From a bacterium (GTDB taxonomy: Bacteria > B130-G9), in assembly GCA_021160245.1 (NCBI GenBank), contig JAGHCW010000149.1:1-54568 (forward strand): a stretch of 54,568 bases of DNA, given 5' to 3'. Positions 24,761 to 32,500 of the stretch are shown piece by piece. The notes under the pieces are model-generated. The model saw nothing but the letters and a program-made list of their open reading frames with translations. It did no database searches and was not told the DNA's origin. Position numbers and translations under genes: made by a program. The first letter of the stretch is position 1; the number at the start of each line of letters is the position of its first letter.

Positions 24761-25900
24761 ATGACAAGGACAACCGTGATTTGGCTTTTTGTGGTGGCTT
24801 TTAGCCTCATGGGAAGCTGCGTATTTGGCGAAATCTTGACCGTGCAGCACGCCCACGGCGAGCTCAGTCTGAACGGAGTGATTCAGACCTACTATGCGGA
24901 ATATGAGAACGATGACATGGCCGACACGTTTGACCTCAGGCGTGTGTGGATGAACGTCTCGGGCCAAGCTTATGATAAGTTTTACTTCAATTTCATGTAC
25001 ATGTTCAGCGGTAACAACCAGTTCAGCGGTAACAACCAGAGGTTGCTTGATGCTTTCATAACCATGAAGTTTATCCCCAATCTGGACATCTCTGTTGGCC
25101 AGATGTGGAAGCCGGTAACCTATGAGGCGATTGGATCGACGACGACGCTCCCGTTCATCAGGTACGCCCTACCGACTACGTTCTACATGGGTCGTATCGA
25201 CAATGTGGTTGTCGTGTGCCGCGACATTGGCGCTAAGCTGACGTTCCATCTTGAGAAGGACGATTTTGATATGTTGCTGTTCGAGGGCGGTGTCTTCAAC
25301 GGAACCGGTATCAACACATCTGACAATAACGATCAGAAGGATTACATTGCAAGGGCTCAGATTCAGCCAGTTAAGGGCCTGAAGTTCCTTGGCAACTACA
25401 CCTACGGGAGTTACGGCGATAAAGCCCCCGAGGGCGTCAATCAGACTCAGTTTTTTGGTCATGAGGAGTATCAGCAGTACAGCGGTGGCATCGCAGTTGA
25501 CATAGCCGGCATCGACTTTATCAGCGAGTGGATTGCCATGAGAAGAGAGTATCTCCACAACCCGTTCAATCAGGGCATAGTGGCCTTGAATAACCGCGGT
25601 TGGGACTCCTACGGCTGGTATGCCCACTTTGGTTACAAGATTGATACAGGTGGCGATTATTTCCACGAGATAGAGCCAATTGTCCGTTACGAGTACATGG
25701 ACCCGAATCGAGAGGTTATCAATGACCTGATGAGAGTTGTTACTTACGGTGTCAACGTCGCGATCGACAAGAAATATGCGAGACTCCAGCTCAACTACAT
25801 CCAGAATTTCAACGATAGCTGCTCCCACGATCTTGGTGGAACCTCGAATCCAGAGCTGGCTGACAACGTCTTCATAGCACAGCTGCAGGCGGCATTCTAG
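24761..25900 (+). CDS. Outer-membrane porin, phosphate-selective porin O/P type
   Basis: 379 residues. A signal peptide (about 1-24, ending GSCVFGE) leads into GELSLNGVIQTYYAEY, then alternating amphipathic strands typical of a 16-18 strand porin: FDLRRVWMNVSG, FYFNFMYMFSG, DAFITMKFIPNLDISVGQMWKP (the conserved GQ.KxP segment of Porin_O_P), and a C-terminal strand ending in Phe (FIAQLQAAF) as BamA substrates do. The substrate cannot be read from sequence. AAGGAG lies 11 bases before the ATG. A direct 18-base tandem duplication (25004-25039) adds one FSGNNQ in what is probably a loop. A terminator follows. Confidence 0.85.
   Translation: MTRTTVIWLFVVAFSLMGSCVFGEILTVQHAHGELSLNGVIQTYYAEYENDDMADTFDLRRVWMNVSGQAYDKFYFNFMYMFSGNNQFSGNNQRLLDAFITMKFIPNLDISVGQMWKPVTYEAIGSTTTLPFIRYALPTTFYMGRIDNVVVVCRDIGAKLTFHLEKDDFDMLLFEGGVFNGTGINTSDNNDQKDYIARAQIQPVKGLKFLGNYTYGSYGDKAPEGVNQTQFFGHEEYQQYSGGIAVDIAGIDFISEWIAMRREYLHNPFNQGIVALNNRGWDSYGWYAHFGYKIDTGGDYFHEIEPIVRYEYMDPNREVINDLMRVVTYGVNVAIDKKYARLQLNYIQNFNDSCSHDLGGTSNPELADNVFIAQLQAAF
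25004..25039 (+). repeat. 18-bp perfect tandem duplication in the porin gene
   Basis: TTCAGCGGTAACAACCAG occurs twice in a row and encodes FSGNNQ twice. It keeps frame, so expansion or contraction would only change a loop length. Confidence 0.9.
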
Positions 25901-25951
25901 AGAACGAAGCATGACAACCCAATTGGGTATTGTGCATAACTGTTAATATGC

Positions 25952-25994
25952 AGAGGGCAGGTAGCGCATCAGCTGTCTGCCCTCTTTGATTTTG
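25952..25994 (+). terminator. Intrinsic terminator after the porin
   Basis: AGAGGGCAG (25952-25960) pairs perfectly with CTGCCCTCT (25977-25985) around a 16-base loop, followed by TTGATTTTG. It ends just before the mazG ribosome binding site. Confidence 0.85.
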
Positions 25995-26009
25995 TTGGAG
26001 AGACCAGAC

Positions 26010-26825
26010 TTGATCAACCCGGAAATGCCCCGCGAACGCGCCTCCGAAATCGCCGACATCTTCCTCAAGCTCGTCGATGTTATCGCCGCCTTGAGGGGCG
26101 AGAACGGCTGTCCATGGGACAAGGAACAGACGAGGGATTCTGTCAAAATGAACCTCGTTGAGGAGGCTTATGAGGCGCTTGATGCTATCCGCGAAGCCAT
26201 TCCCTCGAAGATCGCGTCGGAGTTGGGCGACCTTATGATACAGGTTCTATTCCATTCGCAGATATCGCAAGAGCTGGGCGAGTTTGACGTGGGCGATGTT
26301 CTCTCGGCGGCAATTGACAAGCTCGTGAGGCGGCATCCGCACGTATTCTCGGACGCTAAGGTCAGCGATTCGAAGGAAGTTTTGAAGAACTGGGAGGACA
26401 TTAAGAAGGTCGAGCGTGGTGGCGAGTCCGTTCTGGCGGACATCCCTCAATCACTCCCCGGTTTCCTGCGCGCGCTTGTCGTGCAGGACAAAGTCGGTCG
26501 CGTCGGCTTCGAGTGGCCGGACAAGAAAGGCGCCATTTTGAAGGTCCGCGAGGAGCTCGCGGAGCTGGAAGAGGCCCTTGCAAGCGGCAGGAAGGATAGG
26601 ATAGACGCCGAGTATGGTGACTTGATCCTAATTGTCCTCAATCTCGGCAGGTATATCGGCTCAAATCCCGACGACGCTCTGCGCGATGCTGTGATGCGCT
26701 TTGAGGAGAGATTCAAGTGTGTTGAACTGGCGCTTAAAAGGGCGGGAATGACGCCGTCTGAGGCAACGCTTGAATTGATGGACTCGCTTTGGGATGAATG
26801 CAAGTCAAAAGAGCGACGTGGATAA
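26010..26825 (+). CDS. mazG: Nucleoside triphosphate pyrophosphohydrolase MazG
   Basis: 271 residues. It hydrolyses (d)NTPs to monophosphates and pyrophosphate as a housecleaning enzyme. The family signature GENGCPWDKEQT opens the first MazG domain, with EExYE-type NLVEEAYEALDAI and ELGDLMIQVLFHSQI supplying the metal-binding acidic residues, then RRHPHVFSD. The second domain has AELEEALASGRKDRIDAEYGDLIL. I choose TTG 26010, 7 bases after GGAGAG; ATG 26025 is the alternative, and the upstream part of the frame overlaps the preceding terminator. Confidence 0.9.
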   Translation: MINPEMPRERASEIADIFLKLVDVIAALRGENGCPWDKEQTRDSVKMNLVEEAYEALDAIREAIPSKIASELGDLMIQVLFHSQISQELGEFDVGDVLSAAIDKLVRRHPHVFSDAKVSDSKEVLKNWEDIKKVERGGESVLADIPQSLPGFLRALVVQDKVGRVGFEWPDKKGAILKVREELAELEEALASGRKDRIDAEYGDLILIVLNLGRYIGSNPDDALRDAVMRFEERFKCVELALKRAGMTPSEATLELMDSLWDECKSKERRG

Positions 26826-26840
26826 TCGCCACGCCGCCCT
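26810..26840. terminator. Bidirectional terminator between mazG and the peptide operon
   Basis: AGAGCGACGTGG (26810-26821) pairs with CCACGCCGCCCT (26829-26840); on the minus strand the two G-T positions still pair and the hairpin is followed by TCTTTTGAC, on the plus strand by TCTGGTTCTTTG. It overlaps the mazG stop codon and lies 38 bases beyond the end of the minus-strand peptide gene. Confidence 0.6.
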
Positions 26841-26878
26841 TCTGGTTCTTTGTTCTAACTTAAGGTAATTGTAGCCGC

Positions 26879-27001
26879 TCAGCAGCCGCTTGCTGACCCG
26901 CCAAAGCCTGTGCATGACAAACTCGGTCCCAACGTCGCAAGTATCGCCTCACTGTCAATCGTCAAGACTCTCGGCGCCTCATAAACTCTATTCGTCTTCA
27001 T
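26879..27001 (-). CDS. 40-residue Cys/Gly/Ser-rich peptide, possible RiPP precursor
   Basis: A short gene directly behind the beta-helix gene: ATG at 27001, stop TGA at 26879. AAGGAG lies six bases before the ATG and only 13 bases separate the ATG from the upstream stop, so translation is well supported. The peptide begins MKTNRVYEAPRV, continues through an acidic hydrophobic middle (LTIDSEAILATLGPS) and ends in SCTGFGGSASGC, with Cys30 and Cys40 as the last residue. A YxxP-type leader followed by an IL..LGP turn and a small Gly/Ser/Cys core is the look of ribosomally made, modified peptides. There is no signal peptide and no maturase next to it. Alternatives are a small regulatory or toxin peptide. 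Function is not established. Confidence 0.6.
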   Translation of the reverse strand: MKTNRVYEAPRVLTIDSEAILATLGPSLSCTGFGGSASGC

Positions 27002-27014
27002 CAATATCTCCTTC

Positions 27015-27644
27015 TTATCGAACGGTTAGCAGTTGGCTATGTAGGTCGGCTGCGTAGGACGGCCTTTTCAGGCTGTCAAGCAGGTCTATCGGGATCGTTG
27101 CCGAAGCCGGACCATGAGCCGTCCATTTGCCGCTAGTCTCGATGTCAACCAGCCAGTAGTTGTAGTTGACGCCCGGCTCTGCATTCCTATCCTGGAAGCT
27201 GTAGAAGGCGCCAAAGGCAGCGGTGCCCTGCGCTGCGATTAGACCACTTATGCTTCGATAAACGGAGCTTCCGGCCTCGGAGCGATAGAGCATAAAGCCG
27301 GCATTGTCGATCTCGGCGCCAGTTTCCCAGCTGATGCTGATGCCGCGTGCATCAGGCTTGGCCTCAAAGGAGACGAGCTCAATGAAACTTGAGCCATGCG
27401 TTATTGAGTGGTAGCCCATGTCGATAACATCATCATTGTCGGAGCCATCATAGACTCCCGTCTTGTCCGTCGTGTAGGGGTGGGGATCCTTGATGTCGGA
27501 TGCGTGATACTCGGTGTCGTCCCCTGAATCCACCGCCAGGCTATCGCGCTCGAGGAAGTAGCTGGCGCACGGAGAGCTGTCATAGACATCGAACTTCGGG
27601 TCATCAAAAACGTTCCCTGTCTGGGGATAGACCTCGCCATCTTT
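27015..27644 (-). CDS. C-terminal part of the secreted beta-helix protein, after an amber codon
   Basis: 209 residues in the same frame as the upstream part, separated from it only by TAG at 27645-27647. The first 37 residues (KDGEVYPQTGN, then VYDSSPCASYFLERDS) continue the beta-helix with the usual 'dates, SPC, DSG' ending of such proteins (LAVDSGDD). A fibronectin-like domain follows (about residues 85-190: ISISWETGAEIDNAGFMLYRSE), common at the ends of secreted bacterial proteins. An internal GTG at 27533 could serve as a start, but no ribosome binding site is evident. As translated from that GTG it would lack a signal peptide, so it is more likely the lost or read-through half of one gene. 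Confidence 0.65.
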   Translation of the reverse strand, partial: KDGEVYPQTGNVFDDPKFDVYDSSPCASYFLERDSLAVDSGDDTEYHASDIKDPHPYTTDKTGVYDGSDNDDVIDMGYHSITHGSSFIELVSFEAKPDARGISISWETGAEIDNAGFMLYRSEAGSSVYRSISGLIAAQGTAAFGAFYSFQDRNAEPGVNYNYWLVDIETSGKWTAHGPASATIPIDLLDSLKRPSYAADLHSQLLTVR

Positions 27645-28787
27645 CTACCAGATGTCCGAGTACGTCATGGGAACGCCGCCATTGTATCCATCATCGTAGA
27701 AGCCCTTCTTGTCGCCGCTCTCTCCGCCATCAGGCCAGAAGATGTTGTTGGCGCCCTTCAGGTCCGCATTTTCACAGGTGTTGTCAACATAGACCTCATA
27801 ACCATTGTTGTCCGCAACGGTCGTGCTGTAGATCCTGAACTTCTGGTTGATGCCCCAGTTGCTCATATAGACACCACCACCCAGATCGCCGTCGCCGTTA
27901 TTCCCGTATGCTGCGTCCACAATCTTGTTCTGAATGATCAGATCGTTGAAGAGAACGTGCTCGATCTTCGACCCGTTGTGGATATAGTCGAACCAGTACA
28001 CTCCTCCGCCTCTGGATGCAGAGTTGTCAAAGATGCAGCAGTCGGAAACAATCGCCGGCGTGTAGTTATGGCAGATGCCTCCGCCGCCCATTCCTGTCTC
28101 ATTGCCGTGGATTAGACAGTTATCCACGAAAACGGTCGGCTCGGAACCACTCTTGCAATTGCGCAAGTAAATACCACCACCGCCAGCTAGCGCCGGTGGG
28201 TTTTGGCCGCCCCAGTTGTAATTGCCCTCGCCATCTCGAGATGCGTACGTGCCCTTGGCGTAATTGTCGGAGATTTCACAGTCCTGAATATAAAGCTCCG
28301 TGCAGTTGTTGCAGTATATGCCGCCGCCATTGGCCACTGATACATTTGAATTGTGGTTATCGCTTGAAGTAGAGGCAACGTAGCCTCCGGTAATCGTGAA
28401 GCCTTCGAGCACGAAGTTCGATACGCCCTCGATATTCATGACTCTGGCGATGTTATTCTCGTCCGCCTCGGCATCAATGATGCTGATGCCCATGCCCTTC
28501 CCTAAGAGAGTTGTGCCATCATTTACGCTACCAACTGCGAGCGGAAATGTCTCTCCGTTGGTGGGGCTATAGACGCCGGCTCCGACGTATATTGTCGAAC
28601 CTACCGGTGCCGTGGCTAAGGCGTAAGTGAGGGTTTTCCATGCTTGAGGCCAGGTCTGGCCATCATTGCCATTGGCGCCGGTTGTCTTCACAAAGTAGTT
28701 GGCAGCGCAGGCCCCGACCACGGTGAACGCAAGCATCAATAGCACCACAGCGATGCTGGTAGAGAGGATGTTTCTACGAACCTTCAT
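27645..28787 (-). CDS. Secreted parallel beta-helix (pectate-lyase-like) protein, ends at an in-frame amber codon
   Basis: 380 residues. A signal peptide (MKVRRNILSTSIAVVLLMLAF, ending GACAANYF) is followed by VKTTGANGNDGQTWPQAWKTL, the start typical of right-handed beta-helix proteins with DUF1565-like entry. Repeated coils follow with GGGIYCNNCTELYIQDCEI, GGGIYLRNCK, GGGICHNY and GGGVYMSNWG. The start is ATG 28787 behind GGAGGAAG; a longer frame to 28949 has no such support. Translation stops at TAG 27645 in the middle of the last coil (TYSDIW), and the frame stays open for 209 more codons. Full length would be 590 residues. Catalytic residues for pectate lyase are not evident, so carbohydrate binding or cleavage is only a possibility. 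Confidence 0.8.
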   Translation of the reverse strand: MKVRRNILSTSIAVVLLMLAFTVVGACAANYFVKTTGANGNDGQTWPQAWKTLTYALATAPVGSTIYVGAGVYSPTNGETFPLAVGSVNDGTTLLGKGMGISIIDAEADENNIARVMNIEGVSNFVLEGFTITGGYVASTSSDNHNSNVSVANGGGIYCNNCTELYIQDCEISDNYAKGTYASRDGEGNYNWGGQNPPALAGGGGIYLRNCKSGSEPTVFVDNCLIHGNETGMGGGGICHNYTPAIVSDCCIFDNSASRGGGVYWFDYIHNGSKIEHVLFNDLIIQNKIVDAAYGNNGDGDLGGGVYMSNWGINQKFRIYSTTVADNNGYEVYVDNTCENADLKGANNIFWPDGGESGDKKGFYDDGYNGGVPMTYSDIW

Positions 28788-29536
28788 TCTCTTCCTCCGT
28801 TTGGTTATGTTGCGAAAGTCGCATTGTGTGAAATAGTTATTGCCTTGACTATAACCCTGAGCTCTCTCTGTGTTTTCCGTCTTGTCCTCCACGAAATTAC
28901 TGCGAATCCATTTTGCCTTGCCGAAACGCAAACCCACATAGCCGGCCAACTGAGAAAGGTCTCTACAAGAAAGGTAAGTTGGTCAGGAAGAAGGAGAGCT
29001 CGCACCACACATACCTGTTGATATGGCACTCCATCTACATGACCAGACTATTCTCGCCTTAAGACCGCAGCCTCACTGCGGTGGCCATATTCGAGTGGCG
29101 GTGGGAAGCTATCAGGCCGTTATCCACCGGTTTTCCAATAAACCGGGGTTCAATGCCCCGACATCTTCTTCTTATCCGTCATTACACCAACTAATATAGC
29201 CCAGTTTGCTAAGGGATGTCAAGCTACTGAATGATCCCGAGGGTATGATAGGTCCCAATCGCCTTCTATGTGCTGATTGAGGTCCTTGACAATCATCACA
29301 CGGGCGCTGTTGACCGGGGATTCCGGACATTTTTCGAGATTGCTTGGAGAGTTTCAGGTGCCCGTTTCTTGATGCTATTTCGGTAAAGAACGGAGAGATT
29401 GGAAGAGGCAGGATCATAATAGGGCTTGAGGATGAAGACTCCCCTTAAGAAGCGGCTTGTTCTCCGATGTTAGCTATGGCATTCTAGCTCTCTTTCTGTA
29501 CAAGAGCATTTAATACGGCAATTGGGAGGTTCAGGA
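28788..29536. other. Divergent intergenic region between the beta-helix gene and the subtilase
   Basis: 749 bases with no gene I can support. It should hold promoters for both neighbours; I see no convincing paired -35/-10 boxes. The most structured part is the hairpin cluster at 29064-29160, which would lie in the minus-strand beta-helix leader about 280-370 bases before its ATG. Short frames on both strands here lack ribosome binding sites and family resemblance. Confidence 0.5.
29064..29160. other. Cluster of overlapping hairpins, candidate structured RNA
   Basis: Hairpin 1: ACCGCAG-CCTCA-CTGCGGT (29064-29082). Hairpin 2: CGGTGG (29099-29104) with CCACCG (29124-29129). Hairpin 3: CCGGTTT (29127-29133) with AAACCGG (29140-29146). 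Hairpin 4: CGGGG-TTCAATG-CCCCG (29144-29160). Hairpins 2/3 and 3/4 share bases, so they are mutually exclusive in pairs, as in switch-like RNAs. All stems are perfect. The direction of transcription is not clear; it could be a leader element, a small RNA or a remnant of a mobile-element end. Confidence 0.4.
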
Positions 29537-32500
29537 ATGTTGAAAAAGGCTATATTCGCAGCTGTTCTCTGCGTTTTTGCTTATGTTATTGTTGTTGCCG
29601 TCTCGCCGGGCGCGGAAGAGCCTCCGCTTCTCAAATTGCGAATGGGGTCATTTGTCCCATCTGAGATGTATAAGATGGCGATACCTGGCGAGTTCTTGGC
29701 GAATTCGTATCCCCCGGAAACTGAGGGGCTTTATGTTGTCCAGTTCGCAGGTCCTCCAACACCTGCTGAGAGGCAGGCGCTGCTTGACGCGGGTGGCGAG
29801 ATTGTGGGCTATTTGCCGGACTACGCGTTTATCGTGGCAATGTTCACTGACGCTTTTGCTCAAGTCTCGCTTTGGCCCGGGGATGGCTCGTGGGGAGCGG
29901 TCTGGGCGGGATTATATCAGCCGGCATTCAAGATAAGCCCGGAGCTCGTTGTCGGTGGCTCAGGCCAAGACGAGGCGCAGAGTGTGATCATTCAGCAATT
30001 CGGTCGAGGCGCGTTCGAGCTTGAGGAGCTTTCGCAGCTGGTTCTTGAATGTGGCGCTCGCGTCGAACTGCTTGATAGCAGCATCTTCAAAGATACTCAG
30101 CGGCTTAGGGTGAGGGTGGCCGGCGAAGACCTCTTGCAGCTTGTAACGGAGGTCTCGCGCAGAAGCAACGTGCTCTGGATCGACAAATACCATCCGCCAT
30201 TCTTGCTGAACGATAACTCGCGCTGGATATGTCAGTCCTACATCTCCCCGAGAACACCCGTTTGGGACAATGGGATACACGGCGAGGGCCAGATAGTCGG
30301 CGTTGCTGATACCGGCCTCGACGCAGATATGTGTTTTTTCTACGACGAGTCTGAGGGATTGCCCAGTTCGACGGTCAACAACAACCAGCGCAAGACAATT
30401 GTCTATTATGATCTCGCCGGCAATGGTGACTGGGACGGTCATAGCCACGGGACGCACGTTGCGGGCTCGATCGCTGGGGATAATTTCCTAACGCCCAACG
30501 GCTATGACTTTGGTGACGGCATGGCATATAATGCGAAGCTGGTGGTGCAGGATGTTGGAGCCGGAGGGTCGCTTGTTGGCTTGCCCGGCGACCTAAACAC
30601 TCTCTTCGACCAGGCGATGCAGGCTGGCGCAGTCATCCACTCAAATAGTTGGGGCTCCGGCGCTAATTACTATACGCCGTCTGCTCAGGACATTGATGAG
30701 TTCATGTGGGATAACCCCGACTTCCTCATTGTCGTCGCGGCTGGCAACGCCGGGCCAGAAGTTAATACAGTTGGCTCACCATCTACTGCGAAGAATCTCG
30801 TAACGGCCGGGGCGACTCAGAACAGTTATTCCGGGCAAGACCCGGACAACGTCGCGATATTCAGCAGCAACGGTCCCACCGCTGACGGCCGGACGAAGCC
30901 GACAGTCTGCGCTCCCGGACAAACGGTCAACTCCGCCGCGTGCGATTACAACGTGAGCTCGAACAACTGCGGCCTAATGATGATGCAGGGCACCAGCATG
31001 GCTTGTCCTGTAACCGCCGGCCTTTCCGCGCTTGTGCGTCAGTACTATGTTGATGGATACTACCCCACAGGCTCAAAAGTTCCGGGCGACGCCTTCATCC
31101 CAAGTGCTGCGCTATTGAAGGCTACTCTGGTGAATTGCGCTGCAAATATGTCCGGCGATTATATTGATGGCCCCATCCCGAGCACTGGCCAGGGCTGGGG
31201 GCGCATCCTGCTTGATGATGCGCTCTTCTTTCCAGGAGACGATTGCCAGCTGATGGTCTTCGACGTCTCGCCCGGCCTGCTGCACGGCCATAGCGATACG
31301 TTTGAGATCAAGAGCAATGGCTCCTGCAAGCTCGAGATAACTCTCGTATGGACAGATTATCCATCGACGCTATCCGCATCGCAGAACATAGTCAACAACC
31401 TTGACCTTGCGCTTGTAACGCCAGATGCGGCTACCTACAAAGGCAACAACTACTCTGGCGGCGCCTCGGTTGTCGGAGGCTCCTTTGACGCGATAAACGT
31501 TGTCGAGTGCATTCAGATAAATGAGCCTATATCTGGAAACTACGAGATAGAAATAACGGGGCACAATATTCCTTACGGGCCGCAGCCCTACGCCCTGGTA
31601 ATCACCGGCGCGGTAGCCAACGAGTCCCCAATTCTGTCTGATGCAAGCGTGACGCCCAGTTCCGGGAACGAAGATGACACCTTCACTTTCTCGGTCCATT
31701 ACTTCGACGAGGACGGCGACACGGCGGCGGTTCATCAGCTCTATATTGCAGACCAGGTCTTTGATATGTCCCTCACAGCCGGCTCATCAGCTGACGGAAC
31801 TTTTACATATCAGACTCAATTGCCCGCCGGTAATTTTCACCATCACTTCCAATTCTCAGACGGTCGAGGCGGTCTGACAAGGCTTCCGGAGACGAGCTCT
31901 TACAGTGGGCCATTAGTTGATGGCGATGCGCCGAACTCCACGTGCTCGTGCAATCAGTCCTCGGGAGACCCGATCATCGTGAACTACACGGTGTCCGATG
32001 TTGGCGGCACGGTGTACAAGACCGAGCTCTATTATCGCTATCAGGATGATGACTGGGCTTATACAGGCCTCTGGCAAGGGGGCACAACAGGATTTTTCAC
32101 GTTCCACCCAGCCGATGGCGAGGGGAACTACTATTTCTATACTATCTCCAGCGATACCGCCGGCAATGTTGAGGAGCCGCCTCTCACGTTCGACACGGCG
32201 TCCGTCTATGATATCCAGGCGCCATCTTCGTCCTGCACCGGGCCGGCCTATACATCATCGCAATTCGAGCTCCCATACGCCTCAGACGACGCAGATGGCT
32301 CCGGCGTCGCTACCACCTATTTGTGGTACCGCTATGAGGGAGGCGCATGGTCAAACAGCGGCCTAAACCAAAGCGAGGCGTCTGGCTCCTTCTCCTTCAC
32401 GGCCCCCTCCGGCGATGGCACATACTCATTCTATACAATCGCAGTCGATTTGGCCGGAAACCAAGAGCCGCCACCGCCCTCTCCGGACTGCGAAGTTGCC

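Noticed and set aside
27645-27647. TAG recoded as an amino acid such as pyrrolysine
   Set aside because: At least two other genes in the window end at TAG, and no tRNA or synthetase for such recoding is seen.
29144-29160. Possible tRNA gene, because CGGGG-TTCAATG-CCCCG is a perfect T-arm
   Set aside because: No matching 7-bp acceptor stem, anticodon arm or D-arm can be placed in the flanking 90 bases on either strand.
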